Assembly: GCA_019911785.1 (NCBI GenBank)
Contig: JAIOJM010000325.1
Coordinates: forward strand, 1-7,218
Reading direction: 5' to 3'
DNA from: Sulfuricella sp.
GTDB lineage: Bacteria; Pseudomonadota; Gammaproteobacteria; Burkholderiales; Sulfuricellaceae
DNA: 7,218 bases
A program made the position numbers and the translations under genes. This document shows positions 1-4,643 of this stretch, in pieces (the stretch's first letter is position 1; each line of letters opens with the position of its first letter). The notes beneath the pieces were generated by a model. It was not told where the DNA came from. It searched no databases and saw nothing but the letters and a program-made list of their open reading frames with translations.

Positions 1-298
1 TGACGGCAACGGTAATCCATACTTCTTTCAGCACCTTGAGACGAATCGAGGCGCCGCCGTCGAACAGGATGTAGCTGGAGCCGAAAATCAGGATCAACTG
101 GTTGATTGCCGAATCCGTCTTGATGTCCACCAGCCCGAAAATTCCAGGGCCAATCAACATACCGATCAGCAGGAACACGACTACGTCGGGCACCCTCGCC
201 AATCGCGCCAGCAAGCCGGAGAACGTACCAACCGCGAGAATAATGCCGAACACCAGAAGGGTGTGCTTGGCCAGCTCCAGTGATGCAGAAGATTCCAT
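1..298 (-). CDS. Cation/proton antiporter (CPA family), N-terminal part, cut by window edge
   Basis: Only the first 99 residues are in the window; the rest lies beyond base 1. The protein is an inner-membrane antiporter that would exchange Na+ or K+ for H+. Seen: hydrophobic segments at about residues 13-32, 38-58 and 66-84. The stretch FLLIGMLIGPGIFGLVD (about 42-58) matches the second helix of CPA-type antiporters, and ILFDGG (77-82) matches the third-helix motif typical of CPA1/NhaP-like members. The Met at 298 is the natural start: the reading begins just before the first helix, as is usual for the family. No good Shine-Dalgarno sequence precedes it; the upstream bases are AT-rich. The next Met (residue 47) would remove the first helix. 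The exact ion cannot be told from this fragment, because the ion-binding helices are missing. Family call is firm, subfamily (NhaP-like rather than KefB-like) less so. Confidence 0.85.
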   Translation of the reverse strand, partial: MESSASLELAKHTLLVFGIILAVGTFSGLLARLARVPDVVVFLLIGMLIGPGIFGLVDIKTDSAINQLILIFGSSYILFDGGASIRLKVLKEVWITVAV

Positions 299-454
299 AA
301 TATTAGTTTTTGTGTTGATTTATAAGAAAATGGCGGAAATAGTGTGTTTATTCTGGCATGGAATGGGGAAAAGTGCATAACGAAGTGTTGTTACACCCCC
401 ATTCAGAAAATCAATGTCGAATGGCGTCTCGCTTTCCCGCTGGTGCGTTTCCAA
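299..454 (-). promoter_or_regulatory. Leader region of the antiporter gene with short inverted repeats
   Basis: This stretch is visibly more AT-rich than the genes around it and directly precedes the antiporter start, so it probably holds the promoter. GAATGGGG at 361-368 pairs perfectly with CCCCATTC at 397-404 (8 bp, 28-nt spacing). A third copy, GAATGG at 419-424, can pair with the same central arm (399-404). On the minus strand a TATAAA (324-319) lies 20 nt before the start codon and could be a -10 element, but I see no matching -35 box. A regulatory role is inference only. Confidence 0.3.
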
Positions 455-672
455 TCAGCCGAGCTTGTCCTTGGCCTTGTCCAGCACTTCCAGGCAATCC
501 GGGCTGAGGTGGCGCAAGCGCCTGCGGGTAGCGGGTTGCCAGCATATCAATCGTTTCCACCGCTGAATGATCCATTACCCGCGCACGACGGAACTCGACC
601 GCCCAGCACCTGGATCAGGTGCTCCAGTGTGCCACGGCAAGTCTGGCCGGTGGTGCCGTGGATCGAGAACAT
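455..672 (-). pseudogene. Remnant of a SulP anion transporter C-terminus (STAS domain), frameshifted
   Basis: No intact gene is present, but pieces of minus-strand frames read like the end of a SulP-family sulfate/bicarbonate permease. Seen: 602-522 reads AVEFRRA then RVMDHSAVETIDML, ending ATRYPQ. After one extra base (521), 520-455 reads RLRHLSPDC and continues to KAKDKLG and a TGA stop. In SulP STAS domains a strand of the type 'DFR.SRVMDHSA.EAID.L' is followed by a short 'KAGK.LH' link and 'LRHLSP.C'. Here that link is largely missing, as if a small deletion caused the frameshift. Upstream, in a different frame, 672-609 reads MFSIHG then GTLEHLIQ, which may be the first strand of the same domain; this part is weaker. 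The transporter's membrane portion is absent, because the ATPase gene ends at 677, five bases before this piece. It is best explained as a deletion relic. Sequencing error could explain the frameshifts but not the missing membrane domain. Confidence 0.6.
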
Positions 673-676
673 GGTT

Positions 677-3349
677 TCACCGCCTCGCCGAACAGCAGCG
701 CGCCGCCAGCTTGCGCGCCTCTTCCAGCACCAGCACGCTGGCGGCGGTGAGCCCCGCCAGCCCCCAGTCATGCAGGCTCAAGTCCACGGTGCTGAAGATG
801 GCCTGCGCCGGGCCCCAGTGCACTACCACTACCTGCAATCCCACCACCCCGATCAGCGCACTCCACAGCTTGCCGTTGGCGAAGAACTGACGGTTGAAAG
901 CAGTGCCGTGCTCGGCGCGGGCGTTGAACACGTTGAAGAACTGGAATAGCACGAAAGTAGTGAAAGCCAGCGTCAACGCGTAAGCCTGCCCGCCCGTTTG
1001 CAGGCCGTAGGAGAACATCCCGATGGTGCCCGCCGCCATGATGGCGCCGTAGGCGAGCAGGTGCCAGAAACGCGGCAGGGTGAGGATGCGCGCTTCGGTG
1101 CTGCGCGGCAGCTCGTTCATGATGCCGGGGCGCGCGGGTTCCAGCCCCAGGGTCATGGCGGGCGGGCCGTCCATGATGATGTTGATCCACAGGATCTGGA
1201 TCGCCGTGAAGGGAGTGGGCAGGCCCATCAGTTGCGCGCCGAGCACGGTGAGGATGGCGCCGACGTTGGTGGAGAGCTGGAAGCGCACGAACTTGACGAT
1301 GTTGTCGTAGATGGTGCGGCCTTCCTTGACCGCGCCGACAATGGTGGCGAAGTTGTCGTCGGTGAGCACCATCGTGGCGGCTTCCCTGGTCACCTCGGTG
1401 CCGGTGATGCCCATTGCCACGCCGATGTCGGCGTTCTTCAGCGCCGGGGCATCGTTGACACCGTCGCCGGTCATGGCGACGACATGGCCGCGCGCCTTCA
1501 GCGCCTGGACGATCTTGACCTTGTGCTCGGGCGCGACGCGGGCGAACACCGCGGTTTCCTCGATGTGGCGGGAAAGCTCGGCGACGTCGAGCCGGTCGAG
1601 CTCGGCGCCGGTCAGCACCGCGCCTTCCAGGCCCAGTTCGCGGGCGATGGCGGCGGCGGTGATGGCGTGGTCGCCGGTGATCATCTTGACCTGGATGCCA
1701 GCCCGCTTGCACAGGCGGATCGCGTCGCGCGCCTCGGGGCGCGGCGGGTCGATGATGCCGACCAGGCCGACCAGGGTGAGCTGCTGCGCCCATTCCATCA
1801 GGTCGCCGGCAGGGTCGAATTGCTGCGCCGGGATATCGCGGCTGGCCACCGCCAGCACGCGCATGGCCTGGCCGGCGAGACGGGCGTTCTCGGCCTCGAA
1901 GGCGGCGCGGGCGGCGGCGTCCAGCGGCGACTCTGCCGCTGCGTCGAGATGGCTCCCGGCGCGCGCCAGCAGCACGTCGGGCGCGCCCTTCACGAACATG
2001 CGCACCCACTCCCCGTCGTGGTGGAAGGTGGCCATGAACTTGTGCGCCGAGTCGAAGGGAATTTCGGCGATGCGCGGGCTATGCTCGGCCAGACTGTCCG
2101 GCTCGACGCCGCCTTTCATGGCCAGCGCCAGCAGCGCGCCCTCGGTGGGGTCGCCGATCAACTCGCCGGCGCGGATGCGGCTTTCGTTGCACAGGGCGGC
2201 GGGCGCCAGCAGAGGCAGAAAATCAGGGGGCGGCTGGCCGTCTTCGGCGGAGATCCCGCCCTCGCCGGCATACCCTTCGCCCGAGGCGACAAAACGCCGG
2301 CTGCGGTAGAACAGCTTGCGCGCGGTCATCTGGTTGAGGGTCAGGGTGCCGGTCTTGTCGGAGCAGATCACCGAGGTCGAGCCCAGAGTTTCCACCGCCG
2401 ACAGTTTCTTGACGATGGCGCGGTTCTTCGCCATGCGGTGCATGCCGATGGCCAGCGTCACCGTCACCACCGCCGGCAGCCCCTCGGGGATGGCGGCCAC
2501 GGCCAAGGCGATGGAAGTCATGATGGTCTGCACCAGCGGGTCGCCGCGTAGGATGCCGAGCACGAAAATCAGGGTCACCACCACGCTGGCGATGATGGCG
2601 AGGCGCTTGCCCAGCCCGTCGAGCTGGATTTGCAGCGGGGTGGGGGTTTCCTGCGCCGTCTCCAGCAGGTCGGTGATGCGCCCCATCTCGGTTTCCATGC
2701 CGGTGGCGGCGACCAGCGCCTCGACCCGGCCGCGGGTCACCACGGTATTCATGAACACCATGTTGAAGCGCTCGGCCAGGGGGTGCTCGCCGGGAGGAAG
2801 CGCGTCGGCGTGCTTGCCCACGGCGTGGGATTCGCCGGTCAGGGCCGCTTCCGCCACCTCGGCGTTGTGCGCCGCCAGCACGCGGGCGTCGGCCGGAATC
2901 CGGTCGCCCGCCTCGAGCAGCAGGATATCGCCGGGCACCAGGTCTTCGGCGGCGATTTCCATCACCTCGCCGCCGCGCCTTACCCGCGCATGCTGCGCCA
3001 GCATCTTCTTGAGCGCCGCCAGCGTCGCCTCGGCGCGGTGCTCCTGGTAGAAACCGAGGCAGGCATTGAACACCACCACGATCAGGATCACCACCGCGTC
3101 CTTCAGGTTGCCGATGGCCCCCGCCAGCGCGGCTGCGCCGATCAGCACGATCACCAGCAGATCCTTGAACTGGTCGAGGAACTTCATCCAGGCCGGACGC
3201 GGCGGCTTTTCCTTGAGCCGGTTGGGGCCGTGATGCTCCAGCCGCAGCCGCGCTTCGGCTTCGGTCAAGCCCTGGAGGGTGGAGTCCAGGCGAGTTAGCG
3301 CTGCGTCGCCTGAAACCGACCAGACCGGTTGTGGGTTCGTGTCCCGCAT
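677..3349 (-). CDS. P-type Ca2+-transporting ATPase (type II, PMCA-like ion site)
   Basis: An 890-residue ATP-driven cation pump of the inner membrane, probably exporting Ca2+. Seen in order: N-terminal cation-ATPase domain; M1-M2 (about 63-103); actuator loop with TGES at 171-174; M3 (248-267); M4 with PEGLP at 288-292; phosphorylation motif DKTGT with Asp331; nucleotide-binding KGAPD at 454-458; TGDH at 558-561; hinge TGDGVNDAP from 627; then M5-M10 to about 880. All catalytic motifs are intact and the length is normal for bacterial type II pumps. Ligand residues compared with SERCA: Glu289 (M4), Asn695 (M5), Asn723 and Asp727 (M6) are kept, but the site-I positions are Ala698, Met726 and Gln803. 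This is the pattern of plasma-membrane Ca2+-ATPases, suggesting one Ca2+ per cycle. Start: an open frame reaches back to 3388, but the Met at 3349 has AAGGA seven bases before it and gives the usual N-terminus. It follows the CaCA antiporter on the same strand. Other divalent cations cannot be excluded. Confidence 0.94.
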   Translation of the reverse strand: MRDTNPQPVWSVSGDAALTRLDSTLQGLTEAEARLRLEHHGPNRLKEKPPRPAWMKFLDQFKDLLVIVLIGAAALAGAIGNLKDAVVILIVVVFNACLGFYQEHRAEATLAALKKMLAQHARVRRGGEVMEIAAEDLVPGDILLLEAGDRIPADARVLAAHNAEVAEAALTGESHAVGKHADALPPGEHPLAERFNMVFMNTVVTRGRVEALVAATGMETEMGRITDLLETAQETPTPLQIQLDGLGKRLAIIASVVVTLIFVLGILRGDPLVQTIMTSIALAVAAIPEGLPAVVTVTLAIGMHRMAKNRAIVKKLSAVETLGSTSVICSDKTGTLTLNQMTARKLFYRSRRFVASGEGYAGEGGISAEDGQPPPDFLPLLAPAALCNESRIRAGELIGDPTEGALLALAMKGGVEPDSLAEHSPRIAEIPFDSAHKFMATFHHDGEWVRMFVKGAPDVLLARAGSHLDAAAESPLDAAARAAFEAENARLAGQAMRVLAVASRDIPAQQFDPAGDLMEWAQQLTLVGLVGIIDPPRPEARDAIRLCKRAGIQVKMITGDHAITAAAIARELGLEGAVLTGAELDRLDVAELSRHIEETAVFARVAPEHKVKIVQALKARGHVVAMTGDGVNDAPALKNADIGVAMGITGTEVTREAATMVLTDDNFATIVGAVKEGRTIYDNIVKFVRFQLSTNVGAILTVLGAQLMGLPTPFTAIQILWINIIMDGPPAMTLGLEPARPGIMNELPRSTEARILTLPRFWHLLAYGAIMAAGTIGMFSYGLQTGGQAYALTLAFTTFVLFQFFNVFNARAEHGTAFNRQFFANGKLWSALIGVVGLQVVVVHWGPAQAIFSTVDLSLHDWGLAGLTAASVLVLEEARKLAARCCSARR

Positions 3350-3354
3350 GGATG

Positions 3355-3361
3355 TTTCCTT
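3355..3361 (-). promoter_or_regulatory. Ribosome binding site that fixes the ATPase start
   Basis: On the minus strand AAGGAAA lies just before the ATG at 3349, with seven bases between the AAGGA core and the start codon. The longer reading from 3388 would start inside the edge of the repeat region and has no comparable site, so the shorter protein is preferred. Confidence 0.75.
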
Positions 3362-3390
3362 ATTCCAATTCACAATCAAAACAGCCATCT

Positions 3391-3480
3391 GTGGGAGCGG
3401 CGCCCTCGCCGCGAAGCGGGTCTAGCAGGCAAGCCGCGCAGCGGATGCTCGCATAATCGGCCCGGGGGCGGGCCTCCTAC
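3391..3480. repeat. REP-like repeat pair in inverted orientation (BIME-like)
   Basis: Two short units with the same architecture face each other between the two calcium transport genes. The plus-strand unit has GTGGGA (3391-3396), stem GCGGCG (3397-3402), loop CCCT and stem CGCCGC (3407-3412), followed by GA. The minus-strand unit has GTAGGA (3480-3475), stem GGCCCG (3474-3469), loop CCCC and stem CGGGCC (3464-3459), followed by GA. Each is thus GTRGGA, a 6-bp hairpin, a CCCY loop and GA, with the stems differing by compensated changes. This matches the known layout of bacterial REP elements (GTAG-type tetranucleotide plus imperfect palindrome), which often sit between genes as inverted pairs. 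The pair could shield or end the upstream antiporter mRNA, which stops at 3513. Genome-wide copy number cannot be judged from here. Confidence 0.68.
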
Positions 3481-3512
3481 AAAATTCATGTCACCTTGAA
3501 AGCGATTCTGAA

Positions 3513-4517
3513 TTAGTAAAGTGCATAGCTGTTGAGCAGATAAATCGCCACCAGGGCCAGACCCGGCCAGCTCATGACGCCGCCGATGCGCCCGCGCGGC
3601 CGGGTAAGCAGGCCGATCACCACCACCGCGCTCATGGCGATGGCGGCCAGGGCGGTGACGGCATGAACCGGGGAAACGTGGGCGAGCAATGGGCCGTTCA
3701 GATAGAAGGCATCGTCCACCGCGAGGATGGCGATGTTGAACAGGTTGCTGCCGAGCAGGTTGGCGATGGCCATGTCGATGGCGCCCAGGCGCAGCGCCGC
3801 GAAGGTCACCGTGATCTCGGGCAGGGAGGTGACGGCGGCGACGAACTGGGTGCCGACGAAGCTGCGGCTCCACCCCATCAGGTCGGCGAGGTCGGCGGCG
3901 ATGAAAGGCAGCATCGATCCCGCTGCCACCACGGCGACAGCGGCCACGGCGTAGCGCGCCCCGGCTTGGCGCAGGGTGATGCCGGGATAGCGGGCGGCCT
4001 CGGCGGCCTCGAACTCCGCCACGTCCTCCCGCTCGTAGCGGAACGCCGCGTGCATCGCCGCCAGATAAACCAGCAGGATGGCCGGCGCGTACAGGCCGAC
4101 GTGGGCCAGCGTCGGCATCCGCCCGGCTTGGGCGAGGAGCAGGCCCGCCGCGCTCATGGCCAGGAGCAATATGCCGTAAGCCGCGATCAGCAGATGGCCT
4201 TTCCTTCCCCCGGCAAAGATCGAACCCTTGCGGTAAACGGCATCGAGCAGGGCAAGGATCAGCAGGTTGAACACGCAGCTGCCGAGCACGTCGCCCACGG
4301 CGATGTCCGGCTCGTGGGCGGCGGCCACCGAGCTGATTCCCGTCACCAGTTCCGGCAGGGAAGTCACGGTGGCGAGCAGCGCCAGCCCGATCCACGACCC
4401 CGACAGCCCGGTCTTTTCGGCGATCACGTCGCCGTAGCGGGAGAGGTGGTAGCCCGCCACCACGATCACGCCGGAGACGATGGCGAACTGCAGCCAGGTT
4501 TGCAGGATTTCAAGCAT
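3513..4517 (-). CDS. CaCA-family Na+(or H+)/Ca2+ antiporter
   Basis: A 334-residue inner-membrane secondary transporter that would expel Ca2+ in exchange for Na+ or H+. Seen: two inverted halves, each with a CaCA alpha repeat. Repeat 1 has TSLPE at 52-56 and GDVLGSCVFN at 75-84; repeat 2 has TSLPE at 230-234 and NLLGSNLFN at 253-261. By the structural numbering of the archaeal exchanger NCX_Mj, the ligand positions are Glu56, Asn84, Glu234 and Asn261; Asn261 replaces the Asp of that protein, as in NCX1-type exchangers. About ten hydrophobic segments cover the protein, with a charged cytoplasmic-type loop near 160-185 (acidic YEREDVAEFEAAEA). Length fits short prokaryotic members such as YrbG-like proteins. 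Start at 4517 is supported by AGGTGG seven bases upstream. It lies 126 nt after the lipid gene and 163 nt before the Ca2+-ATPase, so the two Ca2+ exporters may be co-transcribed, although a REP pair separates them. The counter-ion is not decidable from sequence. Confidence 0.92.
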   Translation of the reverse strand: MLEILQTWLQFAIVSGVIVVAGYHLSRYGDVIAEKTGLSGSWIGLALLATVTSLPELVTGISSVAAAHEPDIAVGDVLGSCVFNLLILALLDAVYRKGSIFAGGRKGHLLIAAYGILLLAMSAAGLLLAQAGRMPTLAHVGLYAPAILLVYLAAMHAAFRYEREDVAEFEAAEAARYPGITLRQAGARYAVAAVAVVAAGSMLPFIAADLADLMGWSRSFVGTQFVAAVTSLPEITVTFAALRLGAIDMAIANLLGSNLFNIAILAVDDAFYLNGPLLAHVSPVHAVTALAAIAMSAVVVIGLLTRPRGRIGGVMSWPGLALVAIYLLNSYALY

Positions 4518-4524
4518 TCAAGCA

Positions 4525-4530
4525 CCACCT
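4525..4530 (-). promoter_or_regulatory. Ribosome binding site of the CaCA antiporter
   Basis: On the minus strand AGGTGG sits seven bases before the ATG at 4517, an ideal distance, and supports that start. Confidence 0.7.
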
Positions 4531-4572
4531 ATTTACTTGTCCATCGGGCAGTTTACCACCCAGCCAACCGCT

Positions 4573-4582
4573 CAAAGCTTTG
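4573..4582. promoter_or_regulatory. 10-bp perfect palindrome upstream of the CaCA antiporter
   Basis: CAAAGCTTTG is a perfect palindrome centred about 60 bases before the antiporter start codon. Allowing one bulged base, the flanking CGC and GCG extend it. Its place in the gap between two genes would suit an operator, but a 10-bp palindrome can occur by chance and no known regulator is recognised. Confidence 0.2.
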
Positions 4583-4611
4583 GCGCTTCCCCGGTACAGG
4601 CATTTGCTGCG

Positions 4612-4636
4612 GCCCTGCGGTCGCGGCGAGCAGGGC
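4612..4636 (-). terminator. GC-rich hairpin after the synthetase-acyltransferase gene, possible terminator
   Basis: On the minus strand GCCCTGC (4636-4630) pairs with GCAGGGC (4618-4612), a perfect 7-bp stem with an 11-nt loop that can pair further (TCG with CGA). It begins seven bases after the stop codon of the lipid gene. No U-run follows, so it is not a classical intrinsic terminator; it may instead stabilise the 3' end or be incidental. Confidence 0.35.
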
Positions 4637-4643
4637 GGGCGTC

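Noticed and set aside
677..700. Possible frameshift at the ATPase C-terminus (another frame continues LLFGEAVKP)
   Set aside because: The pump is already complete through M10 and of normal length; the alternate frame soon ends at a stop and adds no recognisable domain.
547..771. Small 74-codon minus-strand frame overlapping the ATPase end
   Set aside because: Its first half is off-frame ATPase sequence. Its second half includes MFSIHG, which I treat as a possible part of the SulP/STAS relic rather than a small gene.
768..2009. Minus-strand alternative frame (413 codons) inside the ATPase
   Set aside because: Arg/His/Pro-rich off-frame translation of the ATPase gene; not a protein-like sequence.
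998..2551. Long plus-strand open frame (517 codons) opposite the ATPase
   Set aside because: Mirrors the ATPase coding strand in a high-G+C genome where stop codons are rare; no motif, and the ATPase frame contains all catalytic signatures.
3350..3388. Upstream start adding 13 residues to the ATPase
   Set aside because: The downstream ATG at 3349 has a well-placed AAGGA; the added residues come from intergenic sequence next to the REP repeat.
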